Below the pieces are notes generated by a model that was given only the letters and a program-made list of their open reading frames with translations, was not told the DNA's origin and ran no database searches. The position numbers were made by a program, and so were the translations under genes. From NCBI RefSeq assembly GCF_900104895.1, contig NZ_LT629742.1, forward strand, positions 3,038,001 through 3,102,000: a stretch of 64,000 bases of DNA, read 5' to 3'. Each line of letters starts with the position of its first letter. The stretch's first letter is position 1. This DNA comes from Microterricola viridarii. GTDB taxonomy: Bacteria; Actinomycetota; Actinomycetes; Actinomycetales; Microbacteriaceae. This document shows positions 8,625-17,484 of the stretch, piece after piece.

Positions 8625-9550
8625 TTCTGCCACCGGGCCGCGCGGCCCTGCACGACGGCGTAGGCCCACATCACGAGGCCCATCACGATGATCATACCGA
8701 GGGCCAAAGCGCCGGCCAGGTTCTCCCGGCCGAGCACCGTCTCGCTGGTCAGCGCCGCCCGGATCTGCAGCGGCACGATCTGCGAGCCCTGGCTCGCCAG
8801 CGCGGCCGCGGTCGCGTAGGAGGAGAAGGCGTTGGCGAAGAGCAGCAGGAAGCTGGCCAGGAACGAGGGGGCGAGCACGGGGAGGGCCACCCGCCGCCAG
8901 AAGGCGGCGGGGGTGCCGCCGAGTGTCAGCGTCGCCTCCACCCAGGTGCCCTTCAACGCGGTCAGCGCCGGCATGAACGTGATCACCATGAGCGGCACCT
9001 GGAAGTAGATGTAGGGCAGCACCAGCCCGGGCAGGCCGTAGATCCAGGCGCCCTCCGCGAAGATGTCGATGCCCCAGCTGTCGCGCAGCCAGACGGTGAC
9101 GAGGCCCTGCAGCCCGATCGTCGCGACGAAGGCAAAGGCGAGCATGACGCCGCCGAACTGGGCCAGCACGCCGCTCAGCGCGGCGACCGTCGCACGCACG
9201 GAGCCGTCGGCGCGGAATCCGAGCAGCGCGTAGCAGAGCAGGGCGCCCAGCACCGCGCCGAGCACAGCGGTCAGCAGCGAGAGGCTGATCGAGTTGGCGA
9301 AGGTGGCGACGATGACCGGCTCCGCGAGGGCGGCCACGTTGTCCAGGGTGAAGCCGCCATCCGAATCGAAGAAGCCGCTGCCGACCGCGAGCACCGTCGG
9401 CACGGCGAGGAAGAGCAGCAGGTAGCTGGCGAACGGCAGCAGGCCGAGGATGTCGGCGCGGATGCGGCGCACCCGCGGGGCGGGGGGAACGCGCCGCAGG
9501 GGCTGGCCGGACTGGCCAGCCCCGACGGGCGTCGTTGTCAGTAACGACAT
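8621..9550 (-). CDS. ABC transporter permease
   Basis: 309 aa with an N-terminal Pro/Arg-rich cytoplasmic stretch and about six membrane helices. EAA-like loop ATLTLGGTPAAFWRRVALPVL. First permease of the importer; it follows the binding-protein gene by 53 nt, a gap holding short GTCAGTGAGTCTGAGTGTCA-like direct repeats. Confidence 0.88.
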   Translation of the reverse strand: MSLLTTTPVGAGQSGQPLRRVPPAPRVRRIRADILGLLPFASYLLLFLAVPTVLAVGSGFFDSDGGFTLDNVAALAEPVIVATFANSISLSLLTAVLGAVLGALLCYALLGFRADGSVRATVAALSGVLAQFGGVMLAFAFVATIGLQGLVTVWLRDSWGIDIFAEGAWIYGLPGLVLPYIYFQVPLMVITFMPALTALKGTWVEATLTLGGTPAAFWRRVALPVLAPSFLASFLLLFANAFSSYATAAALASQGSQIVPLQIRAALTSETVLGRENLAGALALGMIIVMGLVMWAYAVVQGRAARWQK

Positions 9551-9603
9551 GCGTGTCTGAGCGTCAGTGAGTCTGAGTGTCAGTGTGCCTGGGTGTCCGC
9601 GCG

Positions 9604-10728
9604 TCAGTTGACGGCCGCGGCCCAGACCTGGCCGAGCAGCGTGCCGGCTGCGGTGCTCTGCTTCTCGGTCGGCACCACGGTGTCGGCCGGGCTGTCCGGG
9701 AGGGCGGCGAAGAGCTTCTCGTCGATCGTTCCCGCATCGGCCATGGCGTCGGCGCGCACCGGGCGCGCACCGCCGGCGAGCCAGAGGTTCTGGCCCTCGT
9801 CGCTGTAGAGGAACTCCTGCCAGAGGCGGGCAGCGGCGGGGTGCGGGGCGTCCTTGTTGATCGCCTGGTTGTAGTAGCCGGCGTAGCCGGTGCCGGGCAG
9901 GATGACGACTTCCCAGTTCTTGTTGTCGGCCTTGTGCGCGGCGTTCAGGTAGTCCCAGTCGAAGACGACGGGGGTCTCACCGGATGCCACGGTGGCGGTG
10001 GTCACGTCGACCTTGAGCATGTTGCCCGCGGCGTTGAGCTCGCCGAAGAAGTCGATGCCGGGCTGGAAGTCGTCCAGGGTCCCGTCGCTCTGCACGGTGG
10101 CGAGCCCGACGGCAGCGAAGGCGGCGCCGGCCTGGGTCGGGTCGCCGTTGATCGCGACGGCGGCCTTGTAGTCCGCGCCGAGCAGGTCCTGGAGCGCGGC
10201 GGGGGCGTCGAACTTGGACGAGTCGTAGCCGATGGACATGTACCCGCCGTAGTCGCCGACGAAGAGGCCGGACGCCTCCTTGAGTGCATCGGGGATGTCA
10301 CCCCACGTGGCGACCTGGTACGGCGCGAACTGCGCCGTGTTCTGCAGGGCGACGGTGAGGCCGAGGTCGAACACGTCCGGCGCGGTGTCCAGGCCGGCGT
10401 TGGTCTTGGCCGCCTGGATCTCCTCGGCGCTGGAGACGTCCGGCGACTGCTCGGTGATGGTGATGCCCGGGTACTTGGCGCTGAAGGCGTCCAGCACGGC
10501 GCCGTAGTTGGCCCAGTCGCGCGGCAGGGCGATCACGTTGAGCGCGCCCTCCGCGTTCGCTGCCGCCTCCAGGTCGGCGAGGGTGCCGAAGCTGCTGAGG
10601 CTGGTGGCCGTTGCGGCGTCGGCCCCGCCGGCGCCCGCCGTCGAGGTCTCACCGGCACAGGCGGTGAGGGCCAGGGTCAGGGCTGCTGCGGTTGCGATGC
10701 CAGCGACCAAAGTGCGCTTGGTAAACAC
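9604..10728 (-). CDS. Extracellular solute-binding lipoprotein (type 2 PBP)
   Basis: 374 aa. Signal peptide with n-region FTKRT, hydrophobic core and lipobox LTACAGE, so membrane-anchored. The mature part begins LEAAANAEGALNVIALPRDW and contains PDVFDLGLTVA and VFDWDYLNAAHK, typical of iron(III)/polyamine/2-aminoethylphosphonate binding proteins. The GTG at 10728 is chosen because GGAGGA lies directly upstream and it starts the signal peptide; the frame is open further upstream without support. First gene of the four-gene importer. No nearby enzyme reveals the ligand. Confidence 0.87.
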   Translation of the reverse strand: MFTKRTLVAGIATAAALTLALTACAGETSTAGAGGADAATATSLSSFGTLADLEAAANAEGALNVIALPRDWANYGAVLDAFSAKYPGITITEQSPDVSSAEEIQAAKTNAGLDTAPDVFDLGLTVALQNTAQFAPYQVATWGDIPDALKEASGLFVGDYGGYMSIGYDSSKFDAPAALQDLLGADYKAAVAINGDPTQAGAAFAAVGLATVQSDGTLDDFQPGIDFFGELNAAGNMLKVDVTTATVASGETPVVFDWDYLNAAHKADNKNWEVVILPGTGYAGYYNQAINKDAPHPAAARLWQEFLYSDEGQNLWLAGGARPVRADAMADAGTIDEKLFAALPDSPADTVVPTEKQSTAAGTLLGQVWAAAVN

Positions 10729-10964
10729 GTGTCCTCCGGTGGGTCGCGGCGGCCGCTCCTGCTGTGTGGGGCGTTGGAACCGTTGCGAGCCTCTGCGAGA
10801 GTACGGAGGGCACATTTCCGCTTGGCTGTCGTGGCGTGAACGGCTGGTGAAGCGCGGATGGAGCGCGCGTGCGGGGCGGTTGCTGGGCAGTTTCGGGGCC
10901 GTTTCGGTGCCGCAGCCGGGGCGCGGTTCGATGCTGTCGGATGCCGGCGCTAGTGTCGTTTTTC

Positions 10965-12161
10965 ATGGTGAACACTGTCTCTGCGGCATCCTCCCGCCGC
11001 ATCGCCCTGGCCGCGCAGGGCTTCGCCCGGCCGCGCCCCGCCGCCGTCGGCAAGCGCCAGCTGAACGCGCTGATCGGGCGGATTGGGCTGCTGCAGCTCG
11101 ACTCGGTCAACGTCTTCGAGCGTTCGCACTACCTGCCGGTGTTCGCCCGGCTGGGCGCGTACGACAAGGCCGCGCTCGACGCGCTGACCTTTGCCCGGGG
11201 CGGCGACTACGTCGAGTACTGGGCGCATGAGGCGGCGGTGATCCCCGTGGAGACCTGGCCGCTGCTGCGCTGGCGGATGCAGCACTACCGCGACAAGCAC
11301 GTCGCCGATCTCTCGGCGTGGGCGCACGCGAACGGCCCCATGATCGACTGGCTGAAGGCGGAGCTCGCCGAGAAGGGGCCGATGCCGGCGAGCGCGATCG
11401 AGCACGACGCGAACAAGAGGAGCGGCCCGTGGTGGGGCTGGTCGGACGTGAAGATCGGGCTCGAGGTGCTGTTCCGCTGGGGCGAGCTGGCCTCGGCCGG
11501 CCGCACCCGGTTCGAGCGGAACTACGCGCTCCCGGAGCAGGTGCTGCCGGCCTCCGTGATCGAGAAGTCGGTGCCCCGCGCCGAGGCGCAGCGCGAGCTG
11601 GTGCGGCATGCGGCCGTGGCGCACGGCATCGGCACCGCCGGCGACTTCGCAGACTACTTCCGGATGGGGCGAGCTGACACGATGGCCGCCGTGCAGTCGC
11701 TGGCGGAGGAGGGCGTACTGCTGCCGGTGAGCGTGGAGGGCTGGAAGCAGCCGGCCTGGCTGCACCGGGACGCGCGCGTGCCGCGCCGGGTGGAGGCGGC
11801 CGCGCTGCTCTCGCCGTTCGACCCGGTGGTCTGGGACCGCAAGCGCGCGGAGCGACTGTTCGGCTTCCACTACCGGATCGAGATCTACACGCCGGCGCCG
11901 CAGCGGGTGTTCGGCTACTACTCGCTGCCGATCCTGCTCGGCGAGAGGGTGGTCGGCCGGATCGATCTGAAGAACGACAGGCAGGCCGGCGTGCTGCGGG
12001 TGCAGTCCGCCTGGCACGAGGAGGGCGTCTCCCCCGACATCGCCGCTCAGGTGGCACCGCTGGTGCGCGCCGCCGCCGAGTGGCAGGGACTCACCGACGT
12101 GACCGTGAACGACTGGGGCACGCTCGCGCTGCCCCTGGCCGCCGAGCTCGCCCGCGCCTGA
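10965..12161 (+). CDS. YcaQ-like winged-helix DNA glycosylase family protein
   Basis: 398 aa. Winged helix-turn-helix family (DUF1006, YcaQ/AlkZ), whose characterised members unhook interstrand crosslinks. Seen: the family start LIGRIGLLQLDSVNVFERSHYLPVFARLG, DYVEYWAHEAAVIP, WGWSDVKIGLEVLFRWGELA, and the C-terminal LLSPFDPVVWDRKRAERLFGF and GRIDLKNDRQAG. No neighbour clarifies whether it acts in crosslink repair or in self-resistance. Start ATG at 10965. Divergent from the ABC binding-protein gene over a 236-bp gap in which no clear regulatory site was seen. Confidence 0.88.
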   Translation: MVNTVSAASSRRIALAAQGFARPRPAAVGKRQLNALIGRIGLLQLDSVNVFERSHYLPVFARLGAYDKAALDALTFARGGDYVEYWAHEAAVIPVETWPLLRWRMQHYRDKHVADLSAWAHANGPMIDWLKAELAEKGPMPASAIEHDANKRSGPWWGWSDVKIGLEVLFRWGELASAGRTRFERNYALPEQVLPASVIEKSVPRAEAQRELVRHAAVAHGIGTAGDFADYFRMGRADTMAAVQSLAEEGVLLPVSVEGWKQPAWLHRDARVPRRVEAAALLSPFDPVVWDRKRAERLFGFHYRIEIYTPAPQRVFGYYSLPILLGERVVGRIDLKNDRQAGVLRVQSAWHEEGVSPDIAAQVAPLVRAAAEWQGLTDVTVNDWGTLALPLAAELARA

Positions 12162-12197
12162 GCGCGCCGGCGCGCCCCGATCGGTTGGGCTGCGGGT

Positions 12198-12353
12198 GTT
12201 GGCTTCGGTCGCTGGCGCTCCCTCGAGCCAACGGGAGTACTCGTCGGCTCGAGGGCGCCGCGCCGCGACGAAGGAGCAGCGCAGCGCCCGAAGCCGCGGA
12301 GCCAACGAGACCAGCGAGTTGGCTTCGGTCGCAAGCTCCCTCGAGCCAACGGG
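12198..12353. repeat. Dispersed repeat cluster, modules B-C-B
   Basis: B (12198-12235), C (12251-12294, core GCGACGAAGGAGCAGCGCAG) and a shorter B (12318-12353) fill the gap between the convergent YcaQ-like and FAD-oxidoreductase genes. The short B has TCGCAAGCTCC where the long B has TCGCTGGCGCTCC; both variants recur in the array at 51-52 kb. Module arms GTTGGCT and AGCCAAC can pair. Confidence 0.85.
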
Positions 12354-12365
12354 GGCGGGGGCCCG

Positions 12366-13790
12366 CTAGGAGTCGAAGCCGAGGCCCAGTGAGTCCAGCG
12401 TCTTCAGCAGCAGGTTGCGCTTGCCCTCGCGGTGGTCGGCCCGGTCGAGCGACCAGCGGGTGAGGTTGATGCCGATGGATGCCGCCGGCTCGGGCGGGAA
12501 GGGCATGCCGCGCTTCCGCACCATCTCGAGCTCGGTGCGCTCGGTCTTCTCCCCCGCCAGCTTGTCGAGCATGACATCCGCGCCGAAGCGGGCCGAGCCA
12601 ACGCCGAGGCCGGTGAAGCCGGCGGCATACGCCACCCGCCCCGTGCGCGCCACACCGTAGAACGCGCAGAAACGCGTGCTGGCGTCGATGGCCCCCGCCC
12701 AGCGGTGCGTGAACTTCACTCCCTCCAGCTGCGGGAAGGTGGTGAGGAAGTGGGAGGCCAGCTTCTCGAAGCTCTCCGGGCGGTCCTCGTACTCCGTCTT
12801 CACCTTGCGTCCGGAGTGGTAGATCGCGTCGTAGCCGCCGAACAGGATCCGGTTGTCGGCGCTCAGCCGGTAGTAGTGGAACTGGTTGGCCATGTCGGCC
12901 AGCCCCTGGCGCCGCGTCCAGCCGATGCTCTCCATCTGTGCCTCGCTGAGCGGCTCCGTCATCAGCACGTAGTCATAGACGGGCACGGTCATCAGCGCGT
13001 TGCGCTTGAGCAGCGACGGGAACACGTTGGTGGCCAGCGCCACCTGCGGCGCCCGCACGGTGCCGCGGTTGGTGACGAGCTCGATCAGCGCGCCCTCCTC
13101 GTCAATGCGTTGAACGGCCGTGTGCTCGTGGATCGTGACGCCGAGCTCGACGCAGACGCGGGCCAGCTCGGCGGCGAGCTTGGCCGGGTGCACCATCGCG
13201 CAGCCCTCCTTCTCCCAGTGGCCGGCCAGGAACGTCGGCGACGCGATCTCGGCCTGCATGGCCGCGCTGTCGGCGAACAGGTTCTCGTCGGTGCCGTCGC
13301 CGGCGATCCACTCGACCTGGTGCGGCTCCACGGCGACGGCGATCATGCCGGTGCGCTCGAAGTCGCAGTCCATGCCATAGCGGGTGATGGTCTCCTCGAT
13401 CGCGTCGAGGTTCTCCAGGCCGAGGCGGGTCAGCGTCTCCATCTCGTCCGGCCAGCGGGACTGCCCGTTCTCCTCGCCGTGGGTGAGGCTCGCCTCGCAG
13501 AACCCGCCGTTGCGCCCGGATGCCGCCCAGCCGATCGTCTCCGATTCGAGCAGCGTCACGGTGCGCCCCGGTGTGCGCTCCACCGCGCGGAGGGCCGTCC
13601 AGAGCCCGGTGTACCCGCCGCCGACGACCACGAGGTCGGCCGCGGCGTCGCCGGCGAGTGCCGGGTATTCCGTGCGCCCCTCTGCGATGTCGTCGAGCCA
13701 GAACGGCCGTGCCACAGCGCCCTCCAGCGCCTGCTTGACGGCGGCCCGGGAGGGGGCTGAACGTTCGAATACCGTGCGGTGCGCGGTCAC
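12366..13790 (-). CDS. FAD-dependent oxidoreductase (DAO family)
   Basis: 474 aa. N-terminal Rossmann dinucleotide motif DLVVVGGGYTGLWTA, then SGRNGGFCEASL and a C-terminal FTGLGVGSARFGADVMLDKL closing the FAD site, as in the D-amino-acid oxidase / gamma-glutamylputrescine oxidase family. It probably oxidises an amine or amino acid. The GTG start at 13790 is preceded by AAAAGGATGCACA. It lies 123 nt downstream of the oligopeptide-type transporter operon on the same strand and may work on its imported substrate. Confidence 0.85.
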   Translation of the reverse strand: MTAHRTVFERSAPSRAAVKQALEGAVARPFWLDDIAEGRTEYPALAGDAAADLVVVGGGYTGLWTALRAVERTPGRTVTLLESETIGWAASGRNGGFCEASLTHGEENGQSRWPDEMETLTRLGLENLDAIEETITRYGMDCDFERTGMIAVAVEPHQVEWIAGDGTDENLFADSAAMQAEIASPTFLAGHWEKEGCAMVHPAKLAAELARVCVELGVTIHEHTAVQRIDEEGALIELVTNRGTVRAPQVALATNVFPSLLKRNALMTVPVYDYVLMTEPLSEAQMESIGWTRRQGLADMANQFHYYRLSADNRILFGGYDAIYHSGRKVKTEYEDRPESFEKLASHFLTTFPQLEGVKFTHRWAGAIDASTRFCAFYGVARTGRVAYAAGFTGLGVGSARFGADVMLDKLAGEKTERTELEMVRKRGMPFPPEPAASIGINLTRWSLDRADHREGKRNLLLKTLDSLGLGFDS

Positions 13791-13840
13791 TGTGCATCCT
13801 TTTCGTTGTGTGCTTTGTTTTGTGTGCTTCGCTGTGTGGT

Positions 13841-13860
13841 GACGGGCGGACTCGCCCGTC
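13841..13860. terminator. Hairpin between transporter operon and FAD oxidoreductase
   Basis: Perfect 8-bp stem GACGGGCG / CGCCCGTC with a 4-nt loop, located after the stop of the fused ATPase gene. No T-run on the minus strand, so termination is uncertain; it may attenuate read-through into the oxidoreductase gene. Confidence 0.4.
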
Positions 13861-13913
13861 GGTGGGCGCTGCGAGGGTAAACCCCACAGCACCTGTCTAG
13901 CGGTCGGCGGCGC

Positions 13914-15572
13914 TCAGGCGTTCGCTGCGGCAGATTCCCGCGCGTCGCTCTCCCACGCCGGGCGCGGGATGGAGTCGAGCAGCAGGCGCGTGTACGGGTG
14001 CTGCGGGGCCGCCAGTAGCTGTACCGACTGCCCGCGTTCGACCACCTCGCCGGACTTCATGACCACCGTCTCCTCACACACCCGGCGTACAACAGCCAGG
14101 TCGTGGCTGATGAAGAGCACGGTCAGCCCACGCTCCGTGCGGATGTCGGCGACGAGGTCGAGCACCTGGGCCTGCACCGACACGTCGAGCGCGCTCGTCG
14201 CCTCGTCCATGACGAGGACATCGGGCTCGATGGCCAGCGCCCGGGCGATCGCAACTCGCTGGCGCTGCCCGCCGGAGAGGGTGCGCGGGCGGGCATCCGC
14301 ATACTGCGCGGCGAGCCCGACCTGGTCGAGCAGCTCGAGCACGCGGCTGCGGGCCGCGCGGGAATCGAGCTTGCTATGCAGGCGCAGGGCGTCCTCGATC
14401 GAACGGCCGGCCGCGATGCGCGGGTCCAGCGAGAGGTACGGGTCCTGGAACACCATTTGCACGGAGCGGGCGTGTGCCAACCGTTCCGCGCGGGTGTGCG
14501 GCACGGTTGTGCGGTCGCGGCCGTCGACCCGGATGCCGCCGGCGTCGGCGCTCTCGAGCCCGACGATCATGCGGGCCAGCGTCGACTTGCCCGAGCCGGA
14601 CTCGCCGACGACGCCGAGGGCGCCACCGCGCGGGATCGACACGGAGATCGACTTGACGGCATCCACCGGCGCCTTGCCGCGACGCCGGTAGGACTTGCAC
14701 AGTCCCTCGACCTCGAGCATGGGCTCGGCAGCCTGAGCGCCACCGGCCACAGCCGGCGCGCTCTCGCGCTGTGCGAGTTCTGCCGTCTCCGCCGCGCTCA
14801 GCGCGATGCTGGGCGTGGCCTCGATGAGCCGGCGGGTGTATGGCGTCTGCGGGCTGCCGAACACAGCGCGCGCGGTGCCGTGCTCTTCCACGCGGCCGGC
14901 CGACATGACGTACACCCGGTCGCAGAGGGAGGCCGCGAGGTTGAGGTCGTGGGTGATGAAGAGCATCCCCATGCCGCGGCTCGCCCGCTGTTCGGCCAGC
15001 ACGGCCACGATCTCCGCCTGCGTCGTGACGTCGAGCGCCGTGGTCGGCTCATCGCAGATCAGCAGCTGCGGCGAGCTGGTGAGGGCGCCCGCGATCATCA
15101 CGCGCTGCAGCATTCCGCCAGAGAGCTCGTGCGGGTACTGGTTCATGTGGTCGTCCGGTCGGGGAAGGCGCACGGCGGCGAGCAGCTCTGTGGCCCGGGT
15201 CTTGGCCTCGGCGGTCGACTTGCCCTCGCAGAGTCGCAGGGCCTCGGTGAGGTGGTCGCCGATGGTGCGCATCGGGTTGATCCCGGCCCTCGGGTCTTGG
15301 AAGATCATGGATGCCGTGTGTCGCCGCAGGTCGAGCAGCTGGGTGACGCTGGCGCCGAGCACCTCCGTCTGCCCGAGCCGCACCGATCCGCTGGTGCGGG
15401 CACCGTCGGGCAGCAGCCCAATCACGGCGCGCGCGGTGAGCGATTTGCCCGAGCCGGACTCGCCGACGAGGCCGACGGTCTCACCCGCGTCAATCCTCAG
15501 GCTGATGCCGTCGAGAAGGCGGTTGCCGTTCGGCAGGTCCAGCGTCAGCTCGCTGATATCCAAGAGCGTCAT
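13914..15572 (-). CDS. Oligopeptide-type ABC importer, fused double ATPase (DppD-DppF)
   Basis: 552 aa with two complete ATPase domains in one chain. Domain 1: Walker A GESGSGKSL near 37-45, signature LSGGMLQRVMIAGAL, Walker B LLICDEPTTALD. Domain 2: GESGSGKST, LSGGQRQRVAIARAL, LVMDEATSALD. Each ends with the oligopeptide-type tail (TPYTRRLIEATPS and HPYTRLLLDSIPR). The ATG at 15572 overlaps the permease stop by 4 nt. Such fusions occur in dipeptide, nickel and opine-like importers. Confidence 0.92.
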   Translation of the reverse strand: MTLLDISELTLDLPNGNRLLDGISLRIDAGETVGLVGESGSGKSLTARAVIGLLPDGARTSGSVRLGQTEVLGASVTQLLDLRRHTASMIFQDPRAGINPMRTIGDHLTEALRLCEGKSTAEAKTRATELLAAVRLPRPDDHMNQYPHELSGGMLQRVMIAGALTSSPQLLICDEPTTALDVTTQAEIVAVLAEQRASRGMGMLFITHDLNLAASLCDRVYVMSAGRVEEHGTARAVFGSPQTPYTRRLIEATPSIALSAAETAELAQRESAPAVAGGAQAAEPMLEVEGLCKSYRRRGKAPVDAVKSISVSIPRGGALGVVGESGSGKSTLARMIVGLESADAGGIRVDGRDRTTVPHTRAERLAHARSVQMVFQDPYLSLDPRIAAGRSIEDALRLHSKLDSRAARSRVLELLDQVGLAAQYADARPRTLSGGQRQRVAIARALAIEPDVLVMDEATSALDVSVQAQVLDLVADIRTERGLTVLFISHDLAVVRRVCEETVVMKSGEVVERGQSVQLLAAPQHPYTRLLLDSIPRPAWESDARESAAANA

Positions 15573-16435
15573 GCGGGAACTCCCCCACCGATTCGATCCG
15601 ACAATTCTTCTCCGATGATGTTGACGGCGACGACGACGATCACGACGGCCACGGCGGGCACGATCGCCGGCAGGAAGTACCCGCCGACGAGGCCGGCCTG
15701 GGCCTCGTTGATCATGGCTCCCCAGTCGGCGGTCGGCGCCTGCACGCCCAGGCCGAGGAAGGAGAGGCCGGCGAGCTCGGCGAGCACGTAGCCGAAGTTG
15801 AGCGTGGACTGCGCACCGACGATCGGCGTCACATTGGGCAGCACCCGGCGCAGCGCGATCCACGGACCGCTGAACCCCTGCACCCGGTAGGCGGACACGT
15901 AGGGGCGGCTGCGCTCAGAGAGGATGAGCTGCCGGGTGAGCCGCGCCACGAATGGCGCGTACGCGATGCTCATGGCGATGACCGGCGCGACCAGGCCCTT
16001 GCCGAACAGGGCGACCGCCATGATGGCGATCAGCAGCGAGGGGAACGCGAAGATCACGTCGAAGAAGCGACCGAGGACCGCGTCGAGCCAGCCGCCGCGC
16101 CAGCCGGCGACAAGCCCGAGCAGGATGCCCAGGATGGTGGAGAAGACGACGACGAGCAGTGGCCCGAGCAGGGCCGTCCGCGCCCCGAAGATCATCCGGC
16201 TCAGCGTGTCGCGCCCGAGGGAGTCGGTGCCCAGCCAGTGCGCGATGCTCGGCGACTGGTGCACCGCGCTCAGGTTGACGAGGTTCGGGTCGTACGGCGC
16301 AATGAACGGCGCGAAGACGGCGGCCAGCGTCATGACGGCGAGGACGCCGAGACTGACGAAGTACCAGCTGGCGGCCCGCTTCAGCCGCGGCCCACGCATC
16401 ATGCGCACGGCCAGTGTTGGTGTCGGTGCACTCAT
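15569..16435 (-). CDS. Oligopeptide-type ABC permease (DppC-like)
   Basis: 288 aa, N-terminal cytoplasmic stretch then about six helices. Typical DppC features: APYDPNLVNLSAVHQSPS, HWLGTDSLGRDTLSRMIFGAR and the EAA loop YRVQGFSGPWIALRRVLPNV. ATGA overlap with the upstream permease fixes the start at 16435. Confidence 0.92.
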   Translation of the reverse strand: MSAPTPTLAVRMMRGPRLKRAASWYFVSLGVLAVMTLAAVFAPFIAPYDPNLVNLSAVHQSPSIAHWLGTDSLGRDTLSRMIFGARTALLGPLLVVVFSTILGILLGLVAGWRGGWLDAVLGRFFDVIFAFPSLLIAIMAVALFGKGLVAPVIAMSIAYAPFVARLTRQLILSERSRPYVSAYRVQGFSGPWIALRRVLPNVTPIVGAQSTLNFGYVLAELAGLSFLGLGVQAPTADWGAMINEAQAGLVGGYFLPAIVPAVAVVIVVVAVNIIGEELSDRIGGGVPA

Positions 16436-17388
16436 CGTGCGCTCCCTCCTGCTGCCGATCGTGGGTCGATCCACGGCTCGAGCACATCGATGATGCCGTT
16501 CACGACGACGAAAGCGGCCACGACGAGCAACACGATCGCCTGCACGACGGGGAAGTCGAGCCGGTCGACGGATGCCACGAGGAGTGAGCCGATTCCCGCG
16601 AGGCCGAAGGCGGCCTCGACGATGGTGCTGGCCACGATCAGGCCGGCAACGAGCATGCCGCTGACAGTCAGGATCGGCCCGATGGCGTTCCGGAATACGT
16701 GACGGCGGATGACAACGGCCCGACGCAGCCCCCTGCTGGTGGCGACCTCGACGTGCTCGCGGCCCAGCTGCTCGACCATGGACGAGCGGGTGACCTTGCC
16801 GACCAGCACCACGAACACGAGGGCCAGGGCGATCGAGGGCAGCACCAAGTGGTAGATCCGGTCGAGGAATCCTTCGCCGGAGCCGAAGGTCGGGAACCAG
16901 CCCAGCTGCACGGCGAAGATGGCGATCAAGACGATGGAGCCGACGAACGACGGGATGGCGCCGAGCACCGTGAGACCGATCAGGATGCTGCGGTCCAACG
17001 GCTTGCCGCGGTTGAGTGAGGCGATGATGCCGGAGGCCAAACCGATCACCCCGATGAGGATTCCTGACATGACGACGAGCCCGAGTGTGACCGGCAGGCG
17101 TTCGCCGATCACGGTGGAGACGTCCTGGCGGTACTGCAGCGAACGGCCGAAGTCGCCCTGCAGCATGCCGGTGACCCAGTTGACGTATTGCTGCCAGACC
17201 GGCAGGTCGAGGCCGAACTGAGCCCGCACCAGCTCGATGGCCTCCGCGCTGGGCTTGCGCCCGCGCAGGAGGAAGCGGATGGGGTCGCCGGGCACCAGGA
17301 AGCGGGAGAAGAAGACGAGCAGTGAGGCGAGAAAGAGTGTGAGCAGCAGCCCACCCAGTTTTCCGCCGATCCGACGTGCCAGCATCAT
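16432..17388 (-). CDS. Oligopeptide-type ABC permease (DppB-like)
   Basis: 318 aa. N-terminal membrane helix (LLLTLFLASLLVFFSRFLVPGDP), the DppB family loop LGLDLPVWQQYVNWV-like segment (QFGLDLPVWQQY), and an EAA loop ATSRGLRRAVVIRRHVFRNA. Forms the channel with the DppC-like partner. Separated from the binding-protein gene by a 96-nt gap with a strong hairpin. Start ATG at 17388 or the adjacent ATG at 17385. Confidence 0.92.
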   Translation of the reverse strand: MMLARRIGGKLGGLLLTLFLASLLVFFSRFLVPGDPIRFLLRGRKPSAEAIELVRAQFGLDLPVWQQYVNWVTGMLQGDFGRSLQYRQDVSTVIGERLPVTLGLVVMSGILIGVIGLASGIIASLNRGKPLDRSILIGLTVLGAIPSFVGSIVLIAIFAVQLGWFPTFGSGEGFLDRIYHLVLPSIALALVFVVLVGKVTRSSMVEQLGREHVEVATSRGLRRAVVIRRHVFRNAIGPILTVSGMLVAGLIVASTIVEAAFGLAGIGSLLVASVDRLDFPVVQAIVLLVVAAFVVVNGIIDVLEPWIDPRSAAGGSAR

Positions 17389-17438
17389 CGTGCGCCTCCC
17401 TGGCTGAACGGTGTGGTGTGGATGGACGAGGTGAGACG

Positions 17439-17475
17439 CCCCGCCCTGCCGCGCACCAGGCGCGGCAGGGCGGGG
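17439..17475. terminator. Strong hairpin between binding-protein and permease genes
   Basis: Perfect 16-bp stem (17439-17454 CCCCGCCCTGCCGCGC with 17460-17475), 5-nt loop, starting 9 nt after the stop of the binding-protein gene. No T-run. Probably a partial terminator or 3' mRNA stabiliser that raises binding protein over permease. Confidence 0.7.
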
Positions 17476-17484
17476 ATGCGGCTG

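Noticed and set aside
12366-13892. Earlier start for the FAD oxidoreductase at 13892
   Set aside because: The extra 34 residues cover the ACACAAAACAAAGC-rich leader and carry no family similarity; the GTG at 13790 has a ribosome binding site.
15573-15863. Upstream extension of the fused ATPase reading frame
   Set aside because: The extension overlaps the DppC-like permease gene and is Arg-rich shadow sequence; the ATGA overlap at 15572 gives a clear start.
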